From positions 352,505 through 416,504 of the forward strand of contig JAMPAQ010000001.1 in the NCBI GenBank assembly GCA_023667145.1: a stretch of 64,000 bases of DNA, written 5' to 3'. Source of the DNA: Pseudoflavonifractor sp. GTDB taxonomy: Bacteria > Bacteroidota > Bacteroidia > Bacteroidales > Muribaculaceae. How positions within the stretch are numbered: the stretch's first letter is position 1; the number at the start of each line of letters is the position of its first letter. Made by a program: the position numbers and the translations under genes. Positions 26,189-35,589 of this stretch are shown here, one piece after another. The notes under the pieces were generated by a model. That model did not search any database. It worked only from the letters and a program-made list of their open reading frames with translations, and was not told where the DNA came from.

Positions 26189-28519
26189 TTATTTCTTGCG
26201 TGTCGCGGTGCGTCGTGCCGGTTTCTTGGGCTTTTCATCCTGCTTGGCTATTATCTCGCGGCACTCATCGAGGGTGAGGGCGGCGGGGTCGGCCACGGTG
26301 CGCGGTATCTTGTAGTTGGACTTGTTGTAGGAGATGTAGACCCCGTAGCGTCCGTTGAGTATCTGCAAGTCGGGCTCCTCGTCAAATGTCTTCACCACCT
26401 TGCGGGCCTCGGCCTCGCGTTTGGCCATTATAAGCTCGCTGGCTTGGTCAAGGGTTATGGCCGCCGCCTGGATGTCCTTGGGAATTGACACGAACTTGCC
26501 ATCGTGCTTGACATAGGGGCCAAACTTGCCGATGGCGACCGTCACCTCCTTGCCCTCAAACTCTCCGAGGTTGCGGGGAAACTCGAAGAGACGCAGCGCC
26601 TCGTCGAGGGTGATGGTTGACACCGACTGTCCCTTGAGCAGGGAGGCAAATTGCGGCTTCTCGTCGCCCTCGCCATCGCCTATCTGTACGAGCGGGCCAA
26701 ACCGACCAATCTTGACCGACACCGGCTTCCCGGTCTCGGGATGGGAGCCGAGCACGCGTTCCCCGACCTTATGCTCAAGCCGCATGTTGAGGGCCTTGTC
26801 GACCTCTGGATGGAACATGTCGTAGAAGTCGCGTATCTCGTTAGACCACCCAATCTTCCCCTCGGCGATGTCATCAAATTTCTCCTCCACATTGGCTGTG
26901 AAGTTATAGTCGAGGATGTCGGGGAAGTATGACGTGAGGAAGTCGTTCACTACCATACCGATGTCGGTGGGAATCAGCTTGCCCTTGTCGGCCCCGGTGG
27001 TCTCGCTGGCTGTGCGTGATGAGAGCTTGCCGTCCTTGAGTGTCAGGGTGACAAAATCGCGGCGTGTACCCTCCTTCTCCCCTTTCTCGACATACTCGCG
27101 CTGCTGTATGGTCGAGATTGTGGGGGCATATGTTGACGGACGGCCTATGCCGAGTTCCTCCATCTTCTTGACAAGCGATGCCTCGGTATATCGTGGTGGC
27201 TGCTGGGTGAAGCGCTCCGTCGCCGTGACCTCCACGGCATCGAGTGTCTCGCCGGTCTTGAGCGGAGGCAGGAGCCCCGACACGTCATCATCGTGGTCGT
27301 CATCGTGTCCCTCTATATACACGCGCAAGAATCCGTCAAACTTTATCACCTCGCCCGTGGCGGTAAAATGGTCATCGCGGGTGGAAGGATTTATGTCAAC
27401 GGTGGTCTTCTCGATGACTGCATCGGCCATCTGTGAGGCTATCGTGCGCTTCCATATCAGGTTGTAGAGGCGTTTCTCCTGGGCTGTGCCGTCGATGTCA
27501 TGACGGTTGATATAGGTGGGTCGTATGGCCTCGTGGGCTTCCTGAGCGCCTTTTGACGACGTATGATAATGGCGTACTTTCAGGTACTCTGACCCGAGTT
27601 TTGATGTGATCTCATCGGATATGGTGTTGATGGCGAGTGACGAGAGGTTGACCGAGTCGGTACGCATGTAGGTGATGTGTCCGGCCTCATACAGGCGTTG
27701 CGCCACCATCATTGTCTGTGACACGGTGAACCCGAGTTTGCGCGATGCCTCCTGTTGTAGGGTCGAGGTGGTGAATGGCGGTGCCGGTGACTTTTTTACC
27801 GGCCTGACGTTGATGTCGCCTACGGTATAAGTGGCTTTGATGAGGCTCTTGAGAAAATCGCGTGCGTCATCTTCTGACGACAGACGCTTTGGGAACTCTG
27901 CCTTTATCGGACGGCTGTCGGCGTTGTTGAACAGGGCGGTGACGCGGTAATAGTTCTCGCTGACAAAGTTCTTTATCTCATTCTCTCGCTCGACAATCAG
28001 CCTCACGGCTACCGACTGCACACGGCCGGCCGACAGGGCGGGCTTGATTTTCTTCCACAACACGGGTGAGAGCTCAAATCCGACGATGCGGTCGAGGACG
28101 CGCCGGGCCTGCTGGGCATCGACGCGGTTGATGTCGATGTCGCGCGGATTCTCGATAGCATGGAGTATCGCGTTCTTGGTGATTTCGTGAAAGACGATGC
28201 GCTTTGTGTTGTCAGGTTTTAGGCCGAGTACCTCATAGAGATGCCATGCGATAGCCTCACCCTCGCGGTCCTCATCGGACGCGAGCCATACCATCTCGGC
28301 ATCCTTGGCGGCTTTCTTCAGCTCCTTGACCAGCTCCTTCTTGTCATCGGGAATCTCATAGACCGGGGCAAAGTCGTTGTCGATGTCAATGCTGAAGTTC
28401 TTTTTCTTCAGGTCGCGTATGTGTCCATAGCTCGACATGACCTTGTAGTCTTTGCCGAGAAATTTCTCAATGGTCTTGGCTTTTGCCGGGGACTCTACGA
28501 TAACAAGATTCTTAAGCAT
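26189..28519 (-). CDS. topA: DNA topoisomerase I (type IA)
   Basis: A 776-residue enzyme. The Toprim domain is at the N-terminus (VIVESPAKAKTIEKFLG and DEDREGEAIAWHL), the active-site tyrosine lies in ITYMRTDSVNLS, and the TopA core follows. The C-terminus has three Toprim_Crpt-like repeats (GRFGPLVQIG, GKFGPYVKHD, GRYGVYISY) and a Lys/Arg-rich tail, without the four-Cys zinc fingers of the E. coli enzyme. It relaxes negative supercoils. I use ATG 28519 (MLKNLVIVES); an upstream ATG at 28564 precedes the likely transcription start. Confidence 0.96.
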   Translation of the reverse strand: MLKNLVIVESPAKAKTIEKFLGKDYKVMSSYGHIRDLKKKNFSIDIDNDFAPVYEIPDDKKELVKELKKAAKDAEMVWLASDEDREGEAIAWHLYEVLGLKPDNTKRIVFHEITKNAILHAIENPRDIDINRVDAQQARRVLDRIVGFELSPVLWKKIKPALSAGRVQSVAVRLIVERENEIKNFVSENYYRVTALFNNADSRPIKAEFPKRLSSEDDARDFLKSLIKATYTVGDINVRPVKKSPAPPFTTSTLQQEASRKLGFTVSQTMMVAQRLYEAGHITYMRTDSVNLSSLAINTISDEITSKLGSEYLKVRHYHTSSKGAQEAHEAIRPTYINRHDIDGTAQEKRLYNLIWKRTIASQMADAVIEKTTVDINPSTRDDHFTATGEVIKFDGFLRVYIEGHDDDHDDDVSGLLPPLKTGETLDAVEVTATERFTQQPPRYTEASLVKKMEELGIGRPSTYAPTISTIQQREYVEKGEKEGTRRDFVTLTLKDGKLSSRTASETTGADKGKLIPTDIGMVVNDFLTSYFPDILDYNFTANVEEKFDDIAEGKIGWSNEIRDFYDMFHPEVDKALNMRLEHKVGERVLGSHPETGKPVSVKIGRFGPLVQIGDGEGDEKPQFASLLKGQSVSTITLDEALRLFEFPRNLGEFEGKEVTVAIGKFGPYVKHDGKFVSIPKDIQAAAITLDQASELIMAKREAEARKVVKTFDEEPDLQILNGRYGVYISYNKSNYKIPRTVADPAALTLDECREIIAKQDEKPKKPARRTATRKK

Positions 28520-28545
28520 CGGGGGAGTTGTTAAATTTTGAACGG

Positions 28546-28553
28546 CAAAGTTA
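28546..28553 (-). promoter_or_regulatory. -7 element of topA
   Basis: TAACTTTG on the minus strand fits TAnnTTTG. A TTG lies 23 bases upstream, slightly beyond the usual spacing. Its position about 27 bases before ATG 28519 supports that start. Confidence 0.5.
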
Positions 28554-28637
28554 TTAAAAATCATTCATAAATGCTGCAACACGATGGTAAAAACCGGGAT
28601 GGTGTGCCTTGGAGTGGCCTGTCGGCGCGGCGGGTCG

Positions 28638-29600
28638 TCAGTAGACGAGGGCCAGGTTATCGACCCACAGGGTCATGCCGGGAGTGCCGACGTAGGCTGT
28701 GCCGCATCCGCTCGACGCCATCACGAGCATGTGGGTCGGGGTGGCATCAGCGCTGTCCCATTCCTCCTCGTTGACGGGGACCATCTTTCCCTTGGAGTTG
28801 CGGGCATAGTAGGCTTTCTCGCCGTTGAGCAGTCCCATATAGGGCTTGTAGGAGGCGTCCTTGGTGATGTCGCCGTACATCACGGGAATCTTGTAGCCGT
28901 TGACCCATCCAGAGGTCGATGAGCCGAAGCGGTGACGCCCCGTGCCGACGCGCTTGGCGTGGATGTTGCCTTTCTCGTCCTCCCAGCGTCGTTGCAGGAT
29001 GATGTAGACCTCGGCGTTGTCGTGGCCGGAAAGCTCCTTCTTGCTGCCAAATCCGCTTGAGTATATCTGCTTGCCCCCGGCAGGGACATGAACCTTGTAA
29101 TCAAACTGCAATGCCTTGGGGCGCTTGGTAAACGGGATTCCCATCTCCATCTTGCTGTATGGACTCTTGGTCGATGAGATAGGCTCGTTGATCTGTCCGA
29201 GGAATATTGAGCCGGACACCAGCACCTCAAGGTCAAAGAGACCAAGCACCTTGCAGTGCTCCATTATCGTCTCCATCTTGCACGCCTTGCCCGATCCGTG
29301 GGCATCGGGGCTGACGGCGTTGCTCGCCTTGACGACACCCATCACCCTGGCCATGACGTTTGAGGTGGCCCAAGGGGAACCTCCGGTGTTCTTGTAGGGC
29401 TTTGCTCCCTCGATGGTGGTCGTTGGGCCGATCTCATATACGGTCTTGGTGTTTCCGCCGAGTACTTTTGACTCAGGTATATGCCGTGTCACCCAATGCT
29501 CCATGTTGCCGAAGTTGATGGGCTGCACACTCTGTGCCGACATCTGCGTGGTGGTGAGTAGCGTGGCGATAAGGATTGTGGTCTTCGTTGCGGTCTTCAT
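28638..29600 (-). CDS. Secreted protein, PCMD-like (putative carbohydrate metabolism domain)
   Basis: A 320-residue protein with a signal peptide (MKTATKTTILIATLLTTTQM then SAQ). It begins with INFGNMEHWVTR and closes with GTPGMTLWVDNLALVY, the style of the Bacteroidota PCMD family (PF13201), which is a jelly-roll-like, probably carbohydrate-binding surface protein. In between are LFDLEVLVSGSIFLGQ and KALQFDYKVHVP. I assign PCMD from memory of this pattern, with medium certainty. The ATG at 29600 is used, because the frame upstream is Pro/Ser-rich and unlike a signal. Confidence 0.7.
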   Translation of the reverse strand: MKTATKTTILIATLLTTTQMSAQSVQPINFGNMEHWVTRHIPESKVLGGNTKTVYEIGPTTTIEGAKPYKNTGGSPWATSNVMARVMGVVKASNAVSPDAHGSGKACKMETIMEHCKVLGLFDLEVLVSGSIFLGQINEPISSTKSPYSKMEMGIPFTKRPKALQFDYKVHVPAGGKQIYSSGFGSKKELSGHDNAEVYIILQRRWEDEKGNIHAKRVGTGRHRFGSSTSGWVNGYKIPVMYGDITKDASYKPYMGLLNGEKAYYARNSKGKMVPVNEEEWDSADATPTHMLVMASSGCGTAYVGTPGMTLWVDNLALVY

Positions 29601-29745
29601 TGTCGAAACGTTTTGATGGACGTGGAGGGCACTACGCCGACCACGTGGGTATGCAAAATTAACAAAAAATACGCATTGAGAGTTTAGCGATATTCCTATC
29701 GCCATCAAAATCGGCTCTTTAGGCCAAAAAATTGGATAAAGGGTG

Positions 29746-30231
29746 TCAAAGGCTCTCGATGAGCACCGTGGCTTGAGCGGCGATGCCCTCGCCTCGCCCG
29801 GTAAACCCGAGCCGCTCGGTGGTGGTGGCCTTGACCGAGACGGCCCCGGTGGGCAGCTTGAGGTCTGAGGCCACTGTCTCAATCATGGCGGGAATGTGGG
29901 GCAGCATCTTGGGGGCCTGGGCTATTATCGTGACATCGACATTTCCGGGGCGGTATCCCGCCTCGGAAAGCAGTTCGACGACGCGCCGGAGCAGCCGACG
30001 TGAGTCGGCCCCTTTGTAGGCAGGGTCGGTGTCGGGGAAGTGGTAGCCTATGTCACGTAACGCGGCTGCGCCAAGCAGCGCGTCACACAGCGCGTGGAGG
30101 GCCACGTCGGCATCACTGTGGCCGTCAAGGCCGAGATGCCAGGGTATCCTGACCCCGCATATCCACAACTCACGCCCCTCGACGAGACGGTGTACATCAA
30201 AGCCCGAACCGATGCGTATACCTGCTGCCAT
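29746..30231 (-). CDS. ispF: 2-C-methyl-D-erythritol 2,4-cyclodiphosphate synthase
   Basis: A 161-residue protein with all IspF signatures: [11 protein letters not shown] (Asp and His zinc ligands), [20 protein letters not shown] (His zinc ligand), [13 protein letters not shown], and [20 protein letters not shown]. It forms the cyclic diphosphate in the non-mevalonate isoprenoid pathway. It lies 52 bases after porV on the same strand; porU-porV-ispF order is also known from Porphyromonas gingivalis. Confidence 0.96.
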   Translation of the reverse strand: MAAGIRIGSGFDVHRLVEGRELWICGVRIPWHLGLDGHSDADVALHALCDALLGAAALRDIGYHFPDTDPAYKGADSRRLLRRVVELLSEAGYRPGNVDVTIIAQAPKMLPHIPAMIETVASDLKLPTGAVSVKATTTERLGFTGRGEGIAAQATVLIESL

Positions 30232-30282
30232 CTGTGTTTATTGATATGATATTAGTGATGTGATTTCAATGAACCGACGGTA

Positions 30283-31491
30283 TCAGCGCCGTTTTCCAAG
30301 CAGCTCCTTGAGTCCGTCCATGTCAAACGTGAGGGTGAAACGGAGGGTTTGGTCAAGAGGTGATGTCTGGGCCGTGGCAAGCATGTAGGATGCGTCGAGA
30401 CGCACGACATTGAGCGAGAATCCCGCACCGAAGGCAAAGTACTGGCGGTTGCCCTTGTACTCGTTCTCATAGAAGTATCCGGCGCGTACAAAAAACTGCT
30501 GATTGTAGCTGTACTCGGCACCGATGGACATGGTGATCTCGCGCAACTCCTCCTTGAATCCGCCGGGTGCGTCGCTGAATGACTTGAAGATACCCGATAT
30601 CGAGGAGGTGTTTTCCCATTTCTCAAGAGCCTCAAGATACTCGGCCTGTCCCTCGGGGTCGTCGGAGTAGTCGCTCTCGCGGGGACGCACAGGAACCAAC
30701 AGCTTGTTGAGGTCGAGGGCAAGCGTCATGTTGTGGTAGTCGGCAAGGGGGAATGTGAATGCCGTACCGAGACGGAGGTTGGTCGGGAGGAAAGCGGGGT
30801 CCTCACCGTTGTTATAGGATATCTTTGAGCCGATGTTTGAGATGTTCCATCCCCATGACCATTGGCACTCGTTGCGCCCGATGATGGGAAACGTGGTGAA
30901 ATATCCCGAGATGTCGGCTGAGAACGCTGATGCGCCCGTGGTCTGGTCGCCGGCGTATGATGTGGAAAATCCGAGGTCTGAGTAGATATAACGGAATACG
31001 ACACCCATCGAGAACTTCTCTGAGAGCTTGCGGGAGTATCCGAGGTCGACCGACAGCTCGTAGGGGTTAAGGCTCTGCATGGCGGTACCCTCGATTGAGG
31101 AAGTGTTGACCTCGCCGAGCGAGAAGTAACGCAGTGACATGCTTATGGCCTGGTTGTCACCTCCTCCGATTTTCCAGTATCCCGACAGGTTGGCAAGATA
31201 GATGTCGTTGACCAACTTACGCAACCATGGCGTGTAGCTGAGTGACAGGGCTGCGGTGCTGTAGGCAAATGCATATTTTGACGGATTCCAATACTGGGAG
31301 TTTGCATCGGGGTCTGTGGCGGCTCCAAGGTCACCCATTGACGCTCCACGGGCATCAGGGGCGATGTTGAGTGAGTTGACACCGGTCTGTATGGGGTTGA
31401 ACTCGTTCTTGCCATCTTCCGCGCCTACGGTGGGTACGGCCAACACCATGATTAGCGACAGGATGACTGACAGTTTAACTATGTGCTTCAT
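30283..31491 (-). CDS. porV: Type IX secretion system outer-membrane protein PorV
   Basis: A 402-residue protein of the PorV/LptO family: signal peptide (residues 1-24), then NSLNIAPDARGASMGDLG, SQYWNPSKYAF and a 14-strand-type barrel rich in aromatic residues, as in the FadL-like PorV. It carries cargo from the translocon to the sortase PorU in the attachment complex. It follows a porU gene, an order shared with other Bacteroidales. The gap before it contains a 12-bp inverted repeat. Confidence 0.92.
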   Translation of the reverse strand: MKHIVKLSVILSLIMVLAVPTVGAEDGKNEFNPIQTGVNSLNIAPDARGASMGDLGAATDPDANSQYWNPSKYAFAYSTAALSLSYTPWLRKLVNDIYLANLSGYWKIGGGDNQAISMSLRYFSLGEVNTSSIEGTAMQSLNPYELSVDLGYSRKLSEKFSMGVVFRYIYSDLGFSTSYAGDQTTGASAFSADISGYFTTFPIIGRNECQWSWGWNISNIGSKISYNNGEDPAFLPTNLRLGTAFTFPLADYHNMTLALDLNKLLVPVRPRESDYSDDPEGQAEYLEALEKWENTSSISGIFKSFSDAPGGFKEELREITMSIGAEYSYNQQFFVRAGYFYENEYKGNRQYFAFGAGFSLNVVRLDASYMLATAQTSPLDQTLRFTLTFDMDGLKELLGKRR

Positions 31492-31506
31492 TATTACGTA
31501 TACAAA

Positions 31507-31551
31507 ATGGAGTTTATAAAGAGAGCGATTGCGCTACATTATAAACTCCAT
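31507..31551 (-). repeat. 12-bp inverted repeat between porU and porV
   Basis: ATGGAGTTTATA (31507-31518) and its exact complement (31540-31551) enclose a 21-base loop, in the 70-base gap between the porU stop codon and the porV ATG. On the minus strand the stem is not followed by a real T run. It may be a partial terminator, an RNA processing site that sets the porU/porV ratio, or a protein-binding dyad. Confidence 0.6.
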
Positions 31552-31561
31552 CGTGCCTGTT

Positions 31562-34500
31562 TTATTGCTTAACGACTATTAATTTTGTCCTTGGTGTCGA
31601 GCCTGTCTGCCTTCCCCCGCTCAGGATGGCGAAGCAGTCATATCGTCCGTCGGGTACGGGTTGTCCATCCTTGTCTTTCAAGTCCCATGTATAGGGGAAT
31701 GACACCGGCTTGTCGGTAGAGAAGATTGTGACACCTGCTGCGTCCTCAATCACGATGCGTCCTGTAGGTGCGGTGGCAAAGTCGCCTTCCACCGATATTG
31801 TCGCCTCGATGCGTGCCGGACTCTCGGCCACTGTCATGACAGCATCGACAGCCAGATCGGCGACAGTGAAGCTAATGGAACGGCTCGTGACGTTGTTGGA
31901 GTTATCGCTTACCGAGAATTGCAAGTGGTGCGGCCCTGCAGACAGCCCTGTGAGGTCATACTCAAGGATGTATGAGCCGTCGGCTGCGGTGGTCATCATC
32001 TCGGCGGCTCGCGGATAGGAGACGTTGCCGTCGAGCACGAGCGTTGCCTTGCGTCCTATCTGCGGTCCTCCGATGTAGAGACCCGACTCGTCGGGTGCTA
32101 TCGACACGTGGAGGCGTGAGTCGCAAGCCACGACATCGCCGTCCTGGAATCCGGGATAGTCGAGATAGAACGAGGTGATCATCGGGGCGATGTTGTCGGG
32201 GATAGCCTTGGTCTCATCATAATCACCTATTATTATACCCTTGAACTCTCCAGACGCCTGGGTGAGGATGTCATCGCTGACGGCATAGAACACCAGTCGC
32301 GACTCCTTGCCCGGATTGGTGGACTCGGGGACAACGAGCGATGTTGAGAACCGTCCGTTGGTCACGGTGGTCGATACGGTGCTGAGGCACTCGTTGTCGA
32401 TGGTGACCGATGTCGGGGTATAGGTACCCTGACCGAGTGTCATCGTCTCCTTGGCGGCATCATAGAGATATATGCTGAGCGTACCGTTGAAGTCGGAAAT
32501 AATGTTGCCTGACGCATCAGTGACAGCGCCAGTGACCGTGTTGTCGGTAAGGGGAGAGATATTAAGGGTGGTGCCATCAGATATGGTTGTACCCGATATG
32601 TCTGTCGCCATCACGTTGTACTGCGGTGTATAGATTGGTAGGGAGGGGTCTCCGGCAAAGTTGTAGCACATGGTGTTGGCGGCCTCAGTACTGTTGACAT
32701 TGAATGACTCACCCTGATTCTTGCTACTGCGGGCAAGGTTGCTTGCCTTGAGGTATATGTCGCCCATGCGGGTTCCCGGGGTAGCGTTGAGCAGATACTG
32801 GACAAATGAGCGGTAAAACAGTTGGTTAAGTTCTTGATATACGGTACGGCAAGCGGCGACCACACCAATAGCACCGCCATCGGGCTGTATCAGAAATGAC
32901 TCTCCAAGGCCGTTACCGTTGCGGTCGTAGGTCATGGCATCGCATGTCGACAGGAACACCAGTGGTTTTATGGGATAAGTGTTCTCTTTTACCGCCGCCT
33001 TGTTATAAAGACCTTTACCTGTTATACTGATTGGGTCGCCGTGTCCGCAGTAACCCATGAAGAATGCACCCTTGTTGAGAGCGCGGACAAGAACCTCCTG
33101 AGGTGTGTTGACTCCTAACTCAAACGGATAGAGGTCGACATACGACTTGGTGACGATTGTCCCAGGTACATCACGTATGATGGAGTCTATCTCCTCTGCC
33201 TGGCTGAGATGACTGTTTGAGTCGCCACCATCGGCGAGGATAATGGATGTGCGGCGCGATATGTTGAGTGGCGGATTCTCAAGATAGTCGGCGATCTTCT
33301 TGTTGACACGGATGGCGTCGTCGATGTTGAACGCGGGGATGCGTCCCACGGCAACCTGGGCCGGAGCGTTGAACTTCTCGCTGAGCTTGAAGTCATCGGC
33401 TACAAATCCAAAGTAGTTGTCAAATGAGAAGTTTGTGGTCGATTGCTGGGCAAACGAGTCATCCTCACACTGATATGTGAGCAGATAGCTGTCGTCACCA
33501 AATTTCAGGTGACGGTTGTCGTATGACCCGGGGCCGTAGAGCAACAGGTATTTGAATTTGTTGGGGTTCTGGTCATAAAACATTTTTGCGATACGACGGT
33601 ATCCCATCATTGAGGGTGTACCCGATGAGAACTCGTTGTAGACCTCCTCCTGATTGACCACCACTACATCGAGGTTTTGCAAGCGCTTGTGGATGGCGGC
33701 AAGCTCCTGGGCCTGGGCGAGGAACATGCGGCTCGTGATGATGAGCATGTCGGGAGCAGCGAGTCCATGGAGGTTCTGATTTTTCACCTCCCCGGCAAAC
33801 TCCACAGGATACATCTGCTTGTTGGGATCAAACGCCATGACGTAGTTCAGCTCTCCGTTGTAGTCTTTCTCAGAGCCGATGCGCATACTCTTGTTTTCGG
33901 AGGAGTACGTGCGGTCATACCGCTGTGGGTGGGTCGGGACGCACACGTTCCACAGCTGGACATCGCCCGATGCCACGTTGGTGAAGTTGATACGCGTATT
34001 GCTGTTGACATACTCAAATGACATGAGCAGCTGGTCGATGTCGGAGAGGTCGTTGTCACGCTGATATATCATGCTCACGTAGTCAAACGCGGCCATCGTG
34101 TACTTGACCGTGGGGGTCGAGAAGACAATCGAGTAGTCTTTCTCCTCCTTCTGTATCGGTGAGAATGTGACATAACCCGTTGCTGTGTTGTAGTACAGGT
34201 GGTTGCTCGTGGGTACGGGTATCAGCGGGTTGCTGGTATTCTTGGGTACGAATGTCCCATTGTAGTCAAGGCCGAGTTTGGCCGATGATTGCAGTTTGGC
34301 GGCCCATACAAACGTGATGCGGCCATCCTTGTAGACACCGTTCTCGCTATATGGATTCACGACCTTGAAGTCAAACTGCTGCACCGGCTTCTCTGAGAAA
34401 TCTGTGCCAAAGTAGCGGTATCCTCCCTCTCCGGGGTTAAGCACTTCCTCCTCATACGTGTGTATTGAGTAGTGGTAGTTGACAAGCCGCCCGGTATTGG

Positions 34501-34963
34501 AGGTGTTGCCGATGGTGTCGGGAAACTTGGATGCGCCGGGAAAAGCGTCGGTCACAAAGTAATATCCGGCTGACGCGGCGGTATTGCGGCGTATCACCGG
34601 GGTCTTGGGGTTGACCGTCGAATTGCGGAATGCCACGTCGCTCTCGCCATAGAACAATATGCGACCGTCATTGGTGCGGTATACGGGTTGTGCGGGCAGG
34701 TCATCGTAGTGGGTCTCGCTGAACTCGCCTGTGAGGATGCAGCCGCCGTAGCCAAACACGCTGACCTTGGAGGGGTCGTTGAACCCCCACGCACGTAGCT
34801 GCTCAGCTGTAATCTGCTGCATACCCGACTGTGAGACCTTTATCTTGATCCATCGGCCGGTGCTGAGCTTTGACTGTTGCGTATAGTAGGAGGGGCTGTA
34901 TGCCGATGCTACGAGACAGCAGGCAAGGCCAAGGATAGAGGTAAAAATTTTTGTATGTCGCAT
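31562..34963 (-). CDS. porU: Type IX secretion system sortase PorU (peptidase C25 family), copy next to porV
   Basis: An 1133-residue protein with a signal peptide (residues ~1-22, MRHTKIFTSILGLACCLVAS). The gingipain-like domain holds the catalytic pair in FMGYCGHGDP (His) and FLSTCDAMT (Cys). The C-terminus has Ig-like parts and a FlgD/T9SS-type tail (YTWDLKDKDGQPVPDGRYDC). PorU cleaves the sorting domain from T9SS cargo and attaches the product to anionic LPS. The start at ATG 34963 is chosen; the frame is open upstream without a signal. The gene precedes porV and is one of two porU-type genes here. Confidence 0.9.
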   Translation of the reverse strand: MRHTKIFTSILGLACCLVASAYSPSYYTQQSKLSTGRWIKIKVSQSGMQQITAEQLRAWGFNDPSKVSVFGYGGCILTGEFSETHYDDLPAQPVYRTNDGRILFYGESDVAFRNSTVNPKTPVIRRNTAASAGYYFVTDAFPGASKFPDTIGNTSNTGRLVNYHYSIHTYEEEVLNPGEGGYRYFGTDFSEKPVQQFDFKVVNPYSENGVYKDGRITFVWAAKLQSSAKLGLDYNGTFVPKNTSNPLIPVPTSNHLYYNTATGYVTFSPIQKEEKDYSIVFSTPTVKYTMAAFDYVSMIYQRDNDLSDIDQLLMSFEYVNSNTRINFTNVASGDVQLWNVCVPTHPQRYDRTYSSENKSMRIGSEKDYNGELNYVMAFDPNKQMYPVEFAGEVKNQNLHGLAAPDMLIITSRMFLAQAQELAAIHKRLQNLDVVVVNQEEVYNEFSSGTPSMMGYRRIAKMFYDQNPNKFKYLLLYGPGSYDNRHLKFGDDSYLLTYQCEDDSFAQQSTTNFSFDNYFGFVADDFKLSEKFNAPAQVAVGRIPAFNIDDAIRVNKKIADYLENPPLNISRRTSIILADGGDSNSHLSQAEEIDSIIRDVPGTIVTKSYVDLYPFELGVNTPQEVLVRALNKGAFFMGYCGHGDPISITGKGLYNKAAVKENTYPIKPLVFLSTCDAMTYDRNGNGLGESFLIQPDGGAIGVVAACRTVYQELNQLFYRSFVQYLLNATPGTRMGDIYLKASNLARSSKNQGESFNVNSTEAANTMCYNFAGDPSLPIYTPQYNVMATDISGTTISDGTTLNISPLTDNTVTGAVTDASGNIISDFNGTLSIYLYDAAKETMTLGQGTYTPTSVTIDNECLSTVSTTVTNGRFSTSLVVPESTNPGKESRLVFYAVSDDILTQASGEFKGIIIGDYDETKAIPDNIAPMITSFYLDYPGFQDGDVVACDSRLHVSIAPDESGLYIGGPQIGRKATLVLDGNVSYPRAAEMMTTAADGSYILEYDLTGLSAGPHHLQFSVSDNSNNVTSRSISFTVADLAVDAVMTVAESPARIEATISVEGDFATAPTGRIVIEDAAGVTIFSTDKPVSFPYTWDLKDKDGQPVPDGRYDCFAILSGGRQTGSTPRTKLIVVKQ

Positions 34964-35025
34964 GTTGCTTAATATTAAGGCTATTATGTTTCTTAAATTA
35001 TATATGTCTGTTGGTCTATATTTTT

Positions 35026-35589
35026 CTACTTGATATTGCACGTGAGCGCGGTCCGTCCGTCAATACTGTACTCCATTCCCGTGTCAATCACGAGGGCGGA
35101 GCGTCCGGCAACCGCAGGTGGTATCACTATATCTCCCATCTTGAATGTGAGATAGCGGCTCAACACTTCGATTGACCCGGCAAGAGAGTCAAGCGGGTTG
35201 ACAATCGTCGTCTCGCCGTCATTTCCGCTAATGAGTGTGTCTCCGGCGGGAAGCGGTAGCCAGCTGCCGAGTATGACCGACCCGTCAAACGCTATGGCGG
35301 CTCCGGCTGGAAGACCGGCGGCAACGGTGTCGGCTATGGTGTCGCAGGGATAGACCCGGAGGGCGACAGTGACCGCATCCACATATCTTAACGCGAAACG
35401 ACGCGCTATATTTTTCCCGAGTCTGCTTATTTTATATGCAAGCACAGGCTGATACTCCCATCGGCTATCCCATGACGGGATAAAAAATGGCTTGCCCTCA
35501 CGCAGGATAGCAGAGTCGGGTATCACATCGACCTGCGGGGCTTGGCCGCGACCGATGGTTGTGAGGGACGTGAGCGACATGACTTTCAT
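35026..35589 (-). CDS. Fumarylacetoacetase-fold protein, probably inactive
   Basis: A 187-residue protein that resembles Bacteroidales fumarylacetoacetate hydrolase (FAH) family proteins: EGKPFFIP, YKISRLGKNIARRFALRYVD, a region AAIAFDGSVILG, and the closing YLTFKMGDIVIPP. In active FAH enzymes two Glu of an ExE motif bind the metal, just before this segment. Here that place reads YQPVLAYKI, so both Glu appear lost, and the N-terminal strand is atypical. It probably keeps the fold without the reaction. Its ATG overlaps the rex stop by 4 bases, so the two are cotranslated, and porU follows 62 bases later. Confidence 0.7.
   Translation of the reverse strand: MKVMSLTSLTTIGRGQAPQVDVIPDSAILREGKPFFIPSWDSRWEYQPVLAYKISRLGKNIARRFALRYVDAVTVALRVYPCDTIADTVAAGLPAGAAIAFDGSVILGSWLPLPAGDTLISGNDGETTIVNPLDSLAGSIEVLSRYLTFKMGDIVIPPAVAGRSALVIDTGMEYSIDGRTALTCNIK

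Noticed and set aside
28520-28564. Extended N-terminus of topA (15 residues)
   Set aside because: The -7 element at 28546-28553 lies within that extension, and the Toprim start MLKNLVIVES fits the family.
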